Shown here piece after piece: positions 10,678 to 22,147 of a DNA stretch of 64,000 bases. The DNA is taken from the NCBI GenBank assembly GCA_963662175.1, contig OY759217.1, positions 15,874,562 to 15,938,561 on the forward strand, read 5' to 3'. This DNA is from Aradus depressus. Lineage: Eukaryota; Arthropoda; Insecta; Hemiptera; Aradidae. The notes under the pieces are model-generated. The model was given only the letters and a program-made list of their open reading frames with translations, was not told the origin of the DNA and ran no database searches. A program made the translations under genes and the position numbers. Position 1 is the stretch's first letter. The number at the start of each line of letters is the position of its first letter.

Positions 10678-10906
10678 TTTTTACGTAAGAACGTCCTGAA
10701 ATATCGTCTTAAAAATGTCACTTCTGGATGAATTATAAAAAATTGTTTTCGTAATTAAAATTATAACTAGTGACTGTCTACTGTATTTATTAGTGTTACT
10801 ATTTTTTACTCGTGTATTTTCTCGTATTTATTTATTCATTTTTTATTAATATCATTTTATTTTTATTAGTAGGTATTGTTATTACTGATCTCATGTCAGA
10901 CTCTAA

Positions 10907-11818
10907 GGCCAACCTCACATTAGGCAATTCTGAAGCGACGCGACTGATACTCAAATATCAGCCATTTGAGTTGCCTGTGGGTATAATACCCGTAGGCAAC
11001 TTTTCTCCTCACACTGAGGATACTGTGAAGCGACTAGGATCTCTTCAGTCTCCATCTAGCCGTGGCGAGAAGCTGAGTTGTTCACCATGTCAAGTGAAGA
11101 TTCTTAGAGTGATGAAGATGTCGTTGTGTCTTATTATTATTATTATTATTATAGAAAAAGGAAAATCCGAAGATTATGGCGCCATCCTTACATCGAAAGG
11201 AATGTTAACTGCAGATTATTTGTTGGTGCTGAAGAGCTGGAAAAGTCGGAATGCAAGTTCGTAGCATTTTACCGAATGACGAAAGAATCATTCCTACATT
11301 TGATTGGCATTGTTTCTCCATTCATAAGACAGAGGAACACACAAATGCGGAAATGTGTGAGTGCAGAAGAAAGAATCTTGATCACGTTGAAATAAGTAAT
11401 TTATGAAATAAATAAGTAATTTATTAAATTTTTATTTAATATTAATTACATTAGTGGCATTTCATCACGCTCATCTAAAATAGTTTCTGAAAGCAATTGT
11501 GAAAAAGACATTGGTCCACGGCTTTTGGGATCAATTCCATCTTCACTGTGCTCTGCGGAAGTAGATGGCTCCATTTGATGAGGTGTGGCAATATGGGGTT
11601 CACTAGCCATGGCGAGGCGACGCAGGAGACTCAAGGGACGGGCGACCTTCCTAGCAGGTCGCCTAAGTTTGGTAGGATACGGGTAGGATACGCGTCTCCT
11701 GGGAGTGGCGTCGTTTGTGTCTCCCCACCACTCAACATAGGAAGTGACGTCTAAGATACCCTCAAGATACTTGGGTATCGGTCGCGTCGCTTTGGAATTG
11801 CCTAATGTGAGGTTGGCC
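10907..11818 (+). mobile_element. PIF/Harbinger DNA transposon, internally deleted
   Basis: Terminal inverted repeats of about 45 bp begin GGCCAACCTCACATTAGGC and end with its complement. The target duplication TAA is at 10904-10906 and 11819-11821, the TWA type of this superfamily. The 912-bp element carries only the N-terminal part of a transposase (11087-11395) and a short GC-rich 3' region. The uninterrupted target sequence GACTCTAAGAGTTAATATC is present on the minus strand at about 63.05 kb. Confidence 0.93.
11087..11395 (+). pseudogene. Harbinger transposase N-terminal remnant
   Basis: From the ATG at 11087 the frame reads MSSEDS, a TAG at 11105, an acidic stretch and seven Tyr. It then shows the family signature RRLWRHPY, FVAFYRMTKESF, LHLIGIVSPFI and MRKCVSAEERILITL, and stops. 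This is the region before the catalytic DDE domain, which is lost in the internal deletion. In complete elements this protein is the nuclease. Confidence 0.85.
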
Positions 11819-11937
11819 TAAGAGTTAATATCTGTTTATGTATCTAATTTATAAGCTATCCTAATGTAAACATTCTTATGACGTATCCTATTACCATGTT
11901 ATGGTTTAACGGAAATGAATATTATTATTATAATCAC

Positions 11938-12427
11938 TCTTTTTGGAAATAAGAGCAGTTAATTTTTCTCCAAGTATTTCGGACACAGAATATGAGGGGA
12001 TTTTATTTCTACCAAAAGTGATAAGATAATGACGTGGTACTTAATTAACTTTTAACTAATTCATAATGATAATTATTCTAACAAGTTTATTGAAGATGAA
12101 AAAAAAAAAAAAACGGAGTTAGTTGTAATAAAATGGTTGTCTTGGTAAATCTTGCGGTGAGTAAGGGTTGTTTGTATAAGTGTCAAAAGTGTTAATTATT
12201 CAATAGTAGGAAGATAGGGTGTTTCTATTGATTGGAATGTGGGTAATTTCTCTGTGTGATCCCAAACTAACATGGATTTCATCATACAGGGCAGTTGTTA
12301 CCAAACATTTACTCTTCTCTACTCTGAAAGTTACATCATGTCTTCGTCAACTTTCTTGTTGTACGTCCAATAGCTGAAAATAACTTTTTATTATGAATCA
12401 AATGTTTTACTTCCGGTCGGTGAATCA
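11938..12427. other. AT-rich, nothing recognised
   Basis: Includes a poly-A run near 12099-12113. No gene or repeat recognised. Confidence 0.35.
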
Positions 12428-12790
12428 TGAGAGTTTCTGAGTTGAGCCCCCTCCTCTGCTCCTCCTTCTCTTTGGCTGATTTGCCGGAAAATTAATAGGT
12501 GTCGTCCTTATGGGGTTTTAAATTTATATATGAAATTTTGTTATAATAGATTCATTACAATGGCAGTCATTAGAGTTTTTGTGTTAAGGCTCCTTCCTAA
12601 TTCCCCACTTTTCTTTGTTCGATTTGACTCGAAATCTATATATGTCGGATCTTATGAGATTCTGGATACATATATAAAATTTCCTGTCAATATATCCATT
12701 CTATCGGGATTTATCGTGTTCGCAGACACAAAGTAATGCTTTTTTTTTTTTTTTTTGGAATCAGGGTGTCGCAAAATATGAAAACATGGC
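12428..12790 (-). repeat. Repeat R fragment
   Basis: Reverse orientation: GAGTTGAGCCCCCTCCTCTG through TAATAGGTGTCGTCCTTATGG to GTGTTCGCAGACACA and GGAATCAGGGTGTCG. A LINE fragment follows directly. Confidence 0.8.
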
Positions 12791-12804
12791 TCAAAAACCG
12801 AGAA

Positions 12805-13557
12805 AGGAGTTGGAGCTGGAATACATGGGAGGACAGTCAAGGGAGATACTAGTATATCCCTAGGTGTGTATCCAACTGTGTTCCAAGCTGAAGTATATGT
12901 CGGATGGAACATCAGGGGAGAGCGTATCTTAATCCTGTCTGACAGACAAGCAGCGCTGCGAGCTGTCATCATAGATTCCAAAATCGTCCTGGAATGCCTT
13001 CAAGAACTGGAATCCCTGACGGACCAAAATAGAGTAGAGTTGAGATGGGTGCCAGGGCATCAGGGGTTTGAGGGCAACGAAAGGGCTGATCGACTGGCCC
13101 GGTCAGGAGCTGACAGAGAACCTATAGGACTGGAACCCTTCTGCGGGATCTCTAAGAGCACCGCAAGGGCGGCAATAAAAGGTTGACTGACCAGGAAACA
13201 CATCCAATTCTGGAGAGGGGTCCCAAAGCAAAGACAGTCAAAACTCTTTGTTGCGGAACCCTCCTGCTCCTGAATATGAGTAGAATGGATCTTAGAGCTA
13301 TGACAGGGCTGATCACAGGACACTGTCATAAGAACAATCACCTACACAATATGGGCATCGCTAGAAGCCCTCTGTGCAGGAAATGTGGAGAGGAAAATGA
13401 GACACCGTTTCAAATTCTAAGCCAGTGCGGGGCACTAGAAAGCAGAAGATTTTACTGCTTTGGGTCTGCCATAATGGAACAGAAGCAGGTAATGGAAGAA
13501 ACCTGCAGAAGAATCCTGGACTCGAGCCTGGTTAGGTTTGGAAGTAACGGTAGATAG
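12805..13557 (+). pseudogene. LINE RNase H plus C-terminal zinc-knuckle fragment
   Basis: Frame 1 (to 13186) reads GVYPTVFQAEVYV, ILILSDRQAALRAV, then LRWVPGHQGFEGNERADRLA. This is an RNase HI domain with the catalytic E (QAE), D (SD) and the terminal HxGxxxNExAD motif; about ten residues after the catalytic E appear deleted. A frameshift near 13183 leads to a frame with CRKCGEENETPFQILSQC, the CxxC..(H)..C knuckle at the end of I/R1/LOA-type LINE ORF2. The histidine position is replaced (TPFQ). The first part of ORF2 is absent. Confidence 0.88.
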
Positions 13558-13744
13558 GTATGCTAAGAAAACTGGGATGTTTTATGAAAGACTTTGTATC
13601 TTCAGGTCCATGCAAGATAAGATGACTTGATAAGAACCTTCTAACATTGTCGCCTTTCTTTAGCCCAATGAGGACGGGGTGTCCCGGGGGATCTGGCATC
13701 TCGGAGTTTAACAGTTTTTTTTATAATGTTTTATCATATTATTT

Positions 13745-14074
13745 TAGCTCCGGTAGCTCAGTGGTATGCATGCTTGCCTTCTGAGCTCAAGGTCGTGGGT
13801 TCGAAACCCGGCCGAGGCCCTTAGTTTATTTTATCTGGGACGTAAAATAAACTTAAGCACGCGTCCATCGGATGGGACGTTAAGCGATGGTCCCGAGCCT
13901 GTACGATGTCAGGTACTGGTTAAAGACCCCTACCCTAGGTGAATAAAAATTTTGGGTAGGCAAAATTTAGGACTCCCACAGTAGTCGGGCTCATGTCCAC
14001 CAGAGCGACTAAAGAGCTCTCTGGTAGTAGGCGATATGACCAAGAAGCCAGGGCATGAGTCACAATAACTAACT
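13745..14074 (+). mobile_element. SINE-A, nearly full length
   Basis: CCGGTAGCTCAGTGGTATGC, GGGTTCGAAACCC, GGCCGAGGCCCTTAG, complete body, and a tail of the ATAACTAACTA subtype rather than CCTAA repeats. Confidence 0.88.
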
Positions 14075-14609
14075 ACCATTACATTGTAGTCAGTTATCAA
14101 ACTTACCTATGGTTACTTGTAGGCGATTATAAATAAGCACTTTCTCACCCAGTAATGCCAGGTTGAAATGAGTTTAATAAAGGGTGGGAGAGGGGGGGGG
14201 GGGGGGGGGGAGGGTGAATGCTCTGTAAAACCAGCGTTGGTATAAGAAAATCTTGTTATGGGTACGTCGCATATTTGTGTACTTAATTAGAGAAGGGATG
14301 TTAAAATCACTTGGTATAACGGACGTCAAGACTGAATGAGATGTGTCTGTCTCTGAGCAGGGAGTGTTGTGTGTCGGCTGTGCGGTCTTCCTTTGTCCAT
14401 TTAGCCGACACCAAGATGGGGCTTCATTAAGATTTATCCTCGTTGTGTCTGATTGAGTAGAACAATTTCACATGAACTAGCACTACCACCCGTTCTGATG
14501 GTTACTTCACACTATTCTGTCTTCTCAACGCAAAGCTCCCAAATCTACGATAATTCCCACATCAACTGGGTGTCCCACTTGAAATATTCTAATTGTAAAT
14601 AAAATATTT
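14075..14609. other. Possibly single-copy non-coding DNA with a G homopolymer
   Basis: A run of G near 14190-14212, then about 350 bp of balanced composition (14250-14590) not matching other parts of the window. No ORF. Confidence 0.35.
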
Positions 14610-14930
14610 TGTGAATCACTGACATCGTATTTCCCCAGCACGGATTAATCAATTACGTTTCCGCTCTCTCCTTAACACCAATCGATCGTTTTAATCAATA
14701 ATTGACATACACAGGGCCTACTGAATCCTCATATTAAATGTCTTGTCAATACATTCATTATATCATGAGTTATTGTGTTCATGGACACAAAGGAAACGGG
14801 TTTTATAATCAGTCAGAAATTCGATGATGTTTTCACCGAGAATTTCATGTTTTTCGACCCCTGATCTAAAAATGAAAAAAATATTTCTGTTTGTGCGTTT
14901 AAGTGTGTGTGAACACGATGTTCTAAATTT
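14610..14930. repeat. Two R fragments joined tail to tail
   Basis: 14620-14800 is R in reverse orientation (TTTCCCCAGCACGGATTAATC to GTTCATGGACACAAAGG). 14806-14930 is R forward (AATCAGTCAGAAATTCGATG to GTGTGTGAACACGAT). Confidence 0.7.
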
Positions 14931-15435
14931 TATACGATAATTTCAACGCTCCCTATTCCTTTGAATACTGAAATACCCAAAAAACTGAATTTCGCCAGAG
15001 CTTCCTAATTTGGGTTACGAAAATAAAGGAAAACAAAAAAATGTGAAAAATAATATATTAAAAGAATAAATCTTGTTATTCCTAATAAAACTAAAAATTA
15101 ATGTGAGCTCACGATGAAAATGATATACATTTGATAACGACCACATTGTGGTGAAAATAGTCAAATTAAAAGTACCTACATGCAAAGAATGATGAAATTC
15201 GAAGAATGATGAAGTTCGTCGGCTGAAGCATGAAGATAAAGCTGAACGGGCACACTGGCATACCCCAAGTCAGAGAAGTTCAAAAAAAAAAGAGGGCCGT
15301 AATAAAATACGGCAATAAAAAATAACAACTAATAACACGTCCACTCTCGGGTAACTGGAGACTCAGTCTCAAACTGAGAACGGATTACCAGTGTGTTTAC
15401 ATTACGTTCAGTCAACGAACGTTGTTGACTAAACA
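14931..15435. other. AT-rich, nothing recognised
   Basis: No ORF or repeat recognised apart from short A runs. Confidence 0.35.
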
Positions 15436-15630
15436 ATACGTTTATCCAGAACTTAATAAGGACGACACCTATTGATTTTCAGTCAAATCGTCCAAAGGAA
15501 AAGGGGCATGAGGGGGCTTTAACACAAAAATTCTAATAACTGCTGTTGTAATGAATGTATCGACATGCCAATCAGTTTATGTATCCAAAACCCCTTATAG
15601 CAGACACCAACTAATTTTTGGCAAATTGGT
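15436..15630 (+). repeat. Repeat R fragment
   Basis: CGACACCTATTGATTTTCAG, TAATAACTGCTGTTGTAATG and AATGTATCGACATG blocks. Confidence 0.7.
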
Positions 15631-16165
15631 CTCGGGAAATGACAACATTTAGGGGGGGGGGGGGGGGGGGGTCACGTGGGAGTACCCTGGTACAATCTGG
15701 AGTATATCTAGAGGCTGGGACAGGACAACGGGAGCTCAACAGCCGAGATGAGAGCGCTCAACCAAGACAAAGAAAGACGGGTGGAAGAAGTGGACCGAGA
15801 GTTCCAGGTCTGGTGAGTCACCAGAATTCGGATCATGTATCTTGGTAGATCCAGGGGAGCTAGCGATGTTGGATAACCCTAGAATTGGACAAAATCAGAC
15901 AAAACATGTGTAGACCCATGGATTTAGTCTGTTCCCTGCTATGGGTAAGGTTTCTAAGCGGCCTGTGCCAGTGCTATATAATTGAAGTGGTTCCAGCTGA
16001 GCTGGGACATAGTGGCTAGGCACTACAATATTTACTGATTGGTCCTCTGATCCGGATTGTGATCCTCTCATTCATAATTCTGCCACTGACCACCACCAGC
16101 TCCCCCTAACCACATCCAACTTGACACACACTCCACTCACCAACCACTCCATCTCTCTACTGCTT
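15631..16165. other. Unassigned DNA with a 22-base G homopolymer
   Basis: The G run is at about 15651-15671. The following 500 bp is GC-richer than its surroundings and has no supported coding frame. Confidence 0.35.
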
Positions 16166-16440
16166 TTTTACTTCCCCAGCTAGAGGTTTCAGTCAATAAT
16201 TCGTTGATAGATTGAATGTATCGACACGAAATTTTATATGAGAACCCCATAAGGGCAGCATCAATTTCATCCAAATCGAGCAAAAAGGAGGGGGAACTAA
16301 AGAAGAGGAGTAGATTAATAGAAAAACTGCCGTTGTGATGAATGTATTGACACGAAATTTCACATGTACATTCAAAATCCTTTAAGGACGATACCTTTTA
16401 AATTTTAGCGGAATCGGCCGAACAGAAGATACTCTTAGCT
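16166..16440 (+). repeat. Repeat R fragment
   Basis: Starts with the family terminus TTTACTTCCCCAGCTAGAGG, then GATTGAATGTATCGACACG and CTGCCGTTGTGATGAATG. Confidence 0.75.
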
Positions 16441-16459
16441 CCTAGAAAAAAATTTTTTT

Positions 16460-16900
16460 GAGTGTGTATCCCTCCAAAACTAATCTACATACGCAGACGA
16501 CACAGCCATTCTCTCAACACAAGTAAACTCATACTAAAATGAACATTTACACCAGATAACAGATTGGACCAAAAAATGGAGAATAAAAATTAATAGAGAC
16601 AAATCCCTGCAAACCACATTCACTCTCAGACACAACACTTCCACCAGTTTACATTAACAACCAGGCCCATTCCTGCATCCTACACTGTCGATATCTAGGA
16701 CTTCATTTAGACAGACGTTTAACTTGGACAACTCATATCAGACTGAAACGCACAGACTTCAAAAGAAGATGTGGTCGACTGAATTGAATCATCGGACGTC
16801 GAAAACAAACCACATATACAACACTATACTGAAACACATCTGGACTTACGGCATCGAGATATGGTGATCAGCCAAAAAATCAAACATACAACGTCTTCAG
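16460..16900 (+). pseudogene. Jockey-type reverse transcriptase fragment
   Basis: Contains the catalytic box YADDTAILST (about 16491), then ITDWTKKWRIKIN and, after frameshifts, YGIEIWWSAKKSNIQRLQS. These are consecutive conserved blocks of Jockey-clade LINE ORF2. Several stops and frame changes show it is dead. It is followed by unrelated sequence at about 16905. Confidence 0.88.
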
Positions 16901-17105
16901 TCAGTTTCTCCTGCCAATATAGTTTCTCCTAGCAGTATTTTATGTCTCTTTAATTCATAGTAATACATTATTGTTTTTATTATATACCTGTTTATATGTT
17001 TCAGGGAGCGGCGATGGGTTCCGAAGTTGGGTGGCAGCACCACCTCCACCACGAAGTCCTCCCTACCCACCGGACATACCCTCCACTGGTGAGGCCTCAA
17101 ATAAT

Positions 17106-17456
17106 ATTAGGTTAAGTTTTATGACTCATGCCCGGGCTTTAACTACGAGGTCATATCGTCTACTACCAGAGAGCTCTTTCGTCACTCTGGTGGACATGAG
17201 CCTGACTCTACAGTGGGAGTCCTAAATTTTGCCTACCCTAAATTTTTATTCATCTAGGGCAGGGGTCTTTAACGAGTACCTGATACGTACAGGCTTGAGA
17301 CCATCGCTTAACGTCCCATCCGAAGGACGGCGTGCTCAAGTTAGTTTTACCTTCCAGATAAAATAAACTAAGGGCCTCGGTCGGGTATTGCACCCACGAT
17401 CTTAAGCTCAGAAGACAAGCAAGCATACCACTGAGCTACCGGCGCTCTCTCTCCTG
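17106..17456 (-). mobile_element. SINE-A, full length with target-site duplication
   Basis: Complete from GAGCTACCGGCGC (head, right) to the AACCTAAT tail (left). The TSD AAATAATAT is at 17097-17105 and 17457-17465. Confidence 0.88.
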
Positions 17457-17508
17457 AAATAATATGTTTTACAATCTCTAAATTGAGAGACGAATTATCT
17501 AATATATG

Positions 17509-17671
17509 AGTCTTTAACGAATACTCGGGGCCATCGCTTAACATCTCATCCGAAGGACGGCGTGCTCAAGGTTGTTTCACTTCCCAGATAAAAAACCTAG
17601 CCTCGGCCGGGTTTCGAGCCCGCGATTTTGAGCTCAGTAAGCAAGCACGCATACCACTGAGCTACCGACGC
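17509..17671 (-). repeat. SINE-A head half, minus orientation
   Basis: Runs from CTTTAACGAATAC to the complete tRNA-like head CACTGAGCTACCGACGCC. It is joined at ACGCCG to the next SINE piece in the opposite orientation. Confidence 0.82.
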
Positions 17672-17897
17672 CGTCCTTCGGATGGGACGTTAAGCGATGG
17701 TCCCGAGGCTGTACGATGTCCAGGTACTCGTTAAAGACCCCTGCCCTAGGTGAAAAAAAATGTTGGGTAGGCAAAATTTAGGGCTCCCATAGTAGAGTCG
17801 GGCTCATGTTCACCAGAGTGACGAAAGAGCGCTCTGGTAGTTGGCTGTATGACCTCGTAGTTAAAGCCCGGGCATGAGTCATAAAACCTAACCTAAT
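17670..17897 (+). repeat. SINE-A body and tail, plus orientation
   Basis: Starts inside the body at GCCGTCCTTCGGATGGGACG and continues to the AAACCTAACCTAA tail. It lacks its own head. Confidence 0.85.
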
Positions 17898-17900
17898 TTT

Positions 17901-18060
17901 ATTATTTCAATATTATTATTAATCATGTGTGTCAGACTCTAACAGTTAATATCTGTTTATGTATCTAATTTAAAAGTATCTTAATGTATACATTCTTATG
18001 ACGTATCCTATTATCATGTTATGGTTTAACGGAAATAAATATTGTTATTATTATTATAAT
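17901..18060 (+). repeat. LINE 3'-end-like repeat, uninterrupted
   Basis: GTCAGACTCTAACAGTTAAT through GACGTATCCTATTATCATG to a TTATTATTATTATAAT tail. This is the same repeat that carries the Harbinger insertion at 10907, here without it. Confidence 0.75.
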
Positions 18061-18285
18061 CTTCAAAATGATCTGCGACTTGACCTCTTTTGTTAATGTG
18101 CATTTTTTGAGACATCCCGTCTAGATAGTTTTTTGGGGAAATATCAGAGCCCGAACTTCACCACAAATGACGATACATCATTTGAAATAAATAAAAACAA
18201 CCTGTTTACGTTCATAATTAGGTCAACAACAAATTTATTCAATCCGGCCTTCTGTGTGACCGGTGTGTTCAAGACTTCTTACCTC

Positions 18286-18685
18286 CCCGATATAAAAAAA
18301 TGCTACCCTGGCGGTTGATATCGGTGAATTTGACAAGTTATATTCTCATTGACTTTTGACTTCAAATATGAATTTTCATGTCGATACTTCTATTAATCTG
18401 GAGTTATTGAGGTTTTTGAGTTGAGGCCCTTCTGATCCCCCCTCCCTTTCTCCCGATTCCACTGAAAATTAATAAGTGTCGTTCTTATTGAGTTTTGAAT
18501 TCATATATAAAATTTAGTTTCGATACATTTATTATAACAGCAGTTATTACAGTTTTTGTGTTAAGCCTCCCTAGTAATCCCTCTTTTCTCTTTAGTCGAT
18601 TTTCGGGAGTTATCGTGTTCACAGACACAGGCAGACAGACTTTTTTTTTTCATATTTGGAAACTGGAGGCTGAAAAACATGAAAT
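18286..18685 (-). repeat. Repeat R, host of a palindrome
   Basis: Reverse orientation: CTTCTATTAATCTGGAGTTA, AAATTAATAAGTGTCGTTCT, TATAACAGCAGTTATTACAG and GTGTTCACAGACACAGGCAG. It ends at the palindrome at 18686. Confidence 0.78.
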
Positions 18686-18945
18686 TTCATTATCCACAGA
18701 CGTTTCGACTTACAAGTCATTTTCAATTCCGAAATTCAGATTGATCATAATTTATTTTTCCATTCCTATATTCTTTCAAAAAACCTTTGAAAGATGTAAG
18801 GTTTTATTTTTGATAAATGTGAAATAATATATAAATTTGACGACATTCCTGTTGTAGAATATAGGAATGGAAAAATAAATTATGATCAATCTGTATTTTG
18901 GAATTGAAAATGACTTGTAAGTCGAAACGTCTAAGGATAATGAAG
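18686..18945. repeat. Long palindrome with RNA motif in each arm
   Basis: Arms of about 90 bp (18686-18776 and 18855-18945) with a 78-bp loop. Each arm contains TTGAAAAT, stem GACT/AGTC with loop TGTA, then GAAACGTC. This is a G-to-A variant of the CUGANGAN-hairpin-GAAA motif. It probably derives from inverted terminal parts of a Penelope-like or similar retroelement (inference). Confidence 0.75.
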
Positions 18946-19034
18946 TAAAGTATTATTGAAAATAAATATACCTAATTTCCTAATTTTACCAAATTGAAAA
19001 ATCAAAAATAAGTAAGGTATTATTAAATTCATAT

Positions 19035-19125
19035 TGATTCATGAAATTTCGTTGAAAACTTGGCATCGAATTTTTGACCGATTACATAACTTCCTCTATA
19101 CTTGGTATATCTGAGGAAATAAAAA
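19035..19125 (-). repeat. Repeat R terminal fragment
   Basis: ATGAAATTTCGTTGAAAACTT, GAATTTTTGACCGATTACAT and AACTTCCTCTATACTT, the terminal block in reverse orientation. Confidence 0.7.
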
Positions 19126-19459
19126 CATGTTCTTTTTCTGGTGTAAATGGCTTAGATATAAGGTTGGACTGGTTGAAGGCAGAGGTTAAAAAGCAGAGGA
19201 GAGGGCTGTTGTGAGGTTAAAAAATCATGACGATGAGAGGGGTTGCTGCAATCGGGTCTAATGTAGGGTGGCGGGCGGCAGGTGGGACCGGAGCGGAGAA
19301 TGGCCCGCTCAGCCAGTCTCGTCCCACTCTCCCCCATACTCCGTCTTTAAATAATTATTACATGCCGAGGGGGGGCCCGCCCCTTCCCACATCTAAACAC
19401 TCTCCACAATCCTAGCTACACTAGTTTTTCGCCAAGAAAACGAAACATATGCTGCCTAT

Positions 19460-20052
19460 AGGTACCCATACACGAAGCAAATCTATCGTCAGATTTATCT
19501 TCAGACTGATTTGACGATAAATCTGACGATATTAGGAGCGCACACACAGTTCGATATATCTCAGTCGACGCAATGGAGCAGGACGATCTTTTATGTAATT
19601 AAATTAAACGCAAAAAAAAAAAAAAACAGAGTAGTTTGGACAATAAGGTGGTTAATTAAAAAGAAAACAATTTTCGCACATCAGCTTTATAAAATGTTCT
19701 AAATTATCTCTAGACCAGGTACACATATCACAATTTAATAAAGGAAAATTATAAAAACAGGAAAGTTAAAATACCTAATCTCTTTCACTTCACTTTTGTG
19801 TTTAGAAGGTTATTATTATAGATAAACTTAATATAAACCTCCTTGATTATCGCCACGATAACCACATACACCATACAATCAATTGTACAAGCAATTAATC
19901 TGTGCGATGATTGCATGGAAATTTCTTCAGATCAACAATAGATCTGAAGACCAACCAATCGAACCCGATGACGACATACATTAAACGATTCATTGAACGA
20001 TTGTCGATCGTCAGATTCATCTGACGATCAATTACTTCGTGTATGGGTACCT
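19460..20052 (+). mobile_element. MITE with AGGTACCCATACACGAAG termini
   Basis: Inverted termini AGGTACCCATACACGAAG match at both ends, with further inverted similarity (ATCGTCAGATT) inside. A TAT duplication is at 19457-19459 and 20053-20055. An internal frame at about 19610-19700 reads VWTIRWLIKKK, faintly like the WxRxWLxRR segment of Harbinger nucleases. A 3-bp TSD fits PIF/Harbinger, but TAT is not the usual TWA. Confidence 0.72.
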
Positions 20053-20098
20053 TATGCCTTTTATTTCCTCAGCAATATACTAAGCAGGTAATACTCAA

Positions 20099-20738
20099 GG
20101 GCGCCGGTAGCTCAGTGGTATGCGAACTTGCCTTCTGTTACAATCTGTTTCTACAATTGATGGGAGAAGCCAGCCAGTGCTGACACTCACTTAGACAGTC
20201 TCGTTATTTATTTTAAGAAGATCGCGAGGCCAGCTTCGTTTTAGGCGGCGTGGAGAGTTGTCGGGATGGGACTGAGAGGACATGCGCTGAGCGACAGGAT
20301 TGGGATGGGTATTCAACTTGGAATGGAATTTCTTGAAGCGGAATTGAATTAGGTCTTGGATATAAGGAATGTTGAGGTATTTGTGTAGTACTTTGTTGGT
20401 GACATAAAAGGGAGCATTGACAATTTGTCGTAGGACTTTTGACTGAAAAGTTTGTATTCTGTTGATGTTGGAACTCTTGGCTGAGCCCCATAGTTCTAGT
20501 TCGTATCTCCATATTGTTAAAATAAACTTGAGCACGCCGTCCTTCGATGGTCCCGAGCCTGTACAATGTCAGGTACTCTTTAAAGACCCCTGCACTGGGT
20601 GAATAAAAATTTAGGGTAGGCAAAATTTAGAACTCCCACAGTAGAGTCGGGCTCATGTCCACCAGTGACGAAAGAGCGCTCTGGTAGTAGGTGATATAAC
20701 CTCGTAGTTAAAGCCCGGGCATTAGTCATAATAACTAA
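20099..20738 (+). repeat. SINE-A interrupted by a Jockey fragment
   Basis: Head 20099-20137 (GCGCCGGTAGCTCAGTGG) and body/tail 20518-20738 (AATAAACTTGAGCACGCC to ATAACTAAC). The B-box part of the SINE is missing and replaced by LINE sequence, so this is a rearrangement rather than a clean insertion. Confidence 0.82.
20138..20517 (-). pseudogene. Jockey-type LINE ORF2 C-terminus
   Basis: The minus-strand frame reads YELELWGSAKSSN, RIQTFQSKVLRQIVNAPFYV, then IPYIQDLIQFR and LKRSWPRDLLK. This is the conserved region downstream of the Jockey RT through to the ORF end. It is open over about 110 codons, so it decayed less than the other Jockey pieces here. Confidence 0.9.
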
Positions 20739-20886
20739 CGAGGTAAAACTCCTAAAAAATTTTTAGGATCACGTTTTTGACCATATTGTATCAAATGTCG
20801 TCCTAATTATTATTATTCCGCTCTCCCTATCCTAAAAAAATTCTAGAATGTTTCTTCGGACAACCAGAGTTCAGTTGGCCAAGTAA

Positions 20887-20972
20887 TGTTAGTTAGTTAT
20901 TGTGACTCGTGCGGTTTCGAACAATCGTAAGATCAGAAGGCAAGCGACGATATCTCTGAGCCTCCAGCTCCA
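20887..20972 (-). repeat. SINE-A with body deleted
   Basis: The tail side TAGTTATTGTGACTCGTGC is fused directly to the B-box segment (GGTTTCGAAC) and a degenerate head. Confidence 0.6.
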
Positions 20973-21366
20973 AATGATGTGTTTCTCTTATGAATTTTTC
21001 AACATTTCTTCGTATTATTTATATTGTTATTTTTTGCCGGGTTTGTGTTGTTGAACATTTGTATGTACACCGGGTATATAAATTATCCTTGGAGTCTCTG
21101 GCCTTGCTCTGCAGATAGCGTTAAGATAAGTGAAGTCAGGTAGGTAGGTAGAGGTAGTTGTTGGTTTGTGTCTCGTGCCTGACTATCGCTTCAGATAGAG
21201 TCCTATCTTCTCGCTTTGTGTTCGGATCTCTTCCAGACAAATAACAGCACACTAACACCTAACCAAGTTGGATTTATCTAACACCGATAGGCACTGAGGG
21301 TCACCACACACATTGACCACACTCTTTGTAAACGACACCTAATAGAGAATAGAACTATAAGAATTA

Positions 21367-21583
21367 GAAACCCGGCCTTAGGTTTTTATCTGGGAGATAA
21401 TAAAACCTTGAGCATGCCATCCTTCGGAGCGATAGTCTCTGTGCGATTCCTCAAATAAATCAACCTGGATAAGCAAAATTTAGATCTCCCACTGAGTCGG
21501 ACTCATGTCAACTCGACGAATGAGTGCTCTGGTGACATGACCTCGTAATTAAAGCCTGTGTATGTCACAATAACTAACTATAA
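21367..21583 (+). repeat. SINE-A fragment, diverged
   Basis: CCCGGCCTTAGGTTTTTATCT, CCATCCTTCGG, GCAAAATTTAGATCTCCCAC, CTCATGTCAACTCGACGA and tail CACAATAACTAACTA. Confidence 0.7.
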
Positions 21584-21653
21584 AGTATAATCGAAGAAAT
21601 ATGTTACATCTTTTGCATGGCATGTAAAGACGGTATCATAAGAAAGTGTCTCT

Positions 21654-22020
21654 ATTATTTCCTCAGCTATACGAAATATAATATTATAACTATGTAATCC
21701 AGAATTAATTTTTTTCAAACCCACTGATTTAAAAAAAAAAAAAAAAAAATCTATATGTCTGTGAACACGATAATTAAACAATTACGTTTACGCTTTCATT
21801 CCAAAACCAATCGATAGTTTGGGCTAAAAGTCATGAATTCTCATAATACATTTTGAGTCGATAGATTCATTACATGAGCACTTACTAGGGTATTTCAGTC
21901 GAGTCTCCCTACTCTGATCCCCCTTTCCCTTCGACACGAATTTTGCGGAAAATTAATAGTTTTCTTCTGGACCAGTAAATTTACATATGAAATTTTGTGT
22001 CGATATATTCATTCTATCGG
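21654..22020. repeat. Repeat R pieces, mixed orientation
   Basis: 21654-21775 forward (TTTCCTCAGCTATACGAAAT to TCTGTGAACACGATAAT), then 21780-22020 reverse (ATTACGTTTACGCTTTC to TCGATATATTCATTCTATCG). Confidence 0.7.
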
Positions 22021-22147
22021 GAATCTGGCTTTATGCACATTTTATATAAGAAAGCAATAATTAAGATATGAAAAATTTAAATGACAATTTTAACGGTACG
22101 TTATACGTTTTAAGGTTTCCTGAATCAGATTCGCCACTTACTTCTGT

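Larger units (their letters stand above)
10741..11937 (+). repeat. LINE 3'-end-like repeat split by Harbinger element
   Basis: The right flank (11819-11937, GTTAATATCTGTTTATGTA to a TTATTATTATA tail) and left flank (TGTCAGACTC) match uninterrupted copies at 17930-18060 and, reversed, 62940-63230. The trinucleotide tail suggests a non-LTR retrotransposon 3' end; no coding part is present. Confidence 0.7.
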
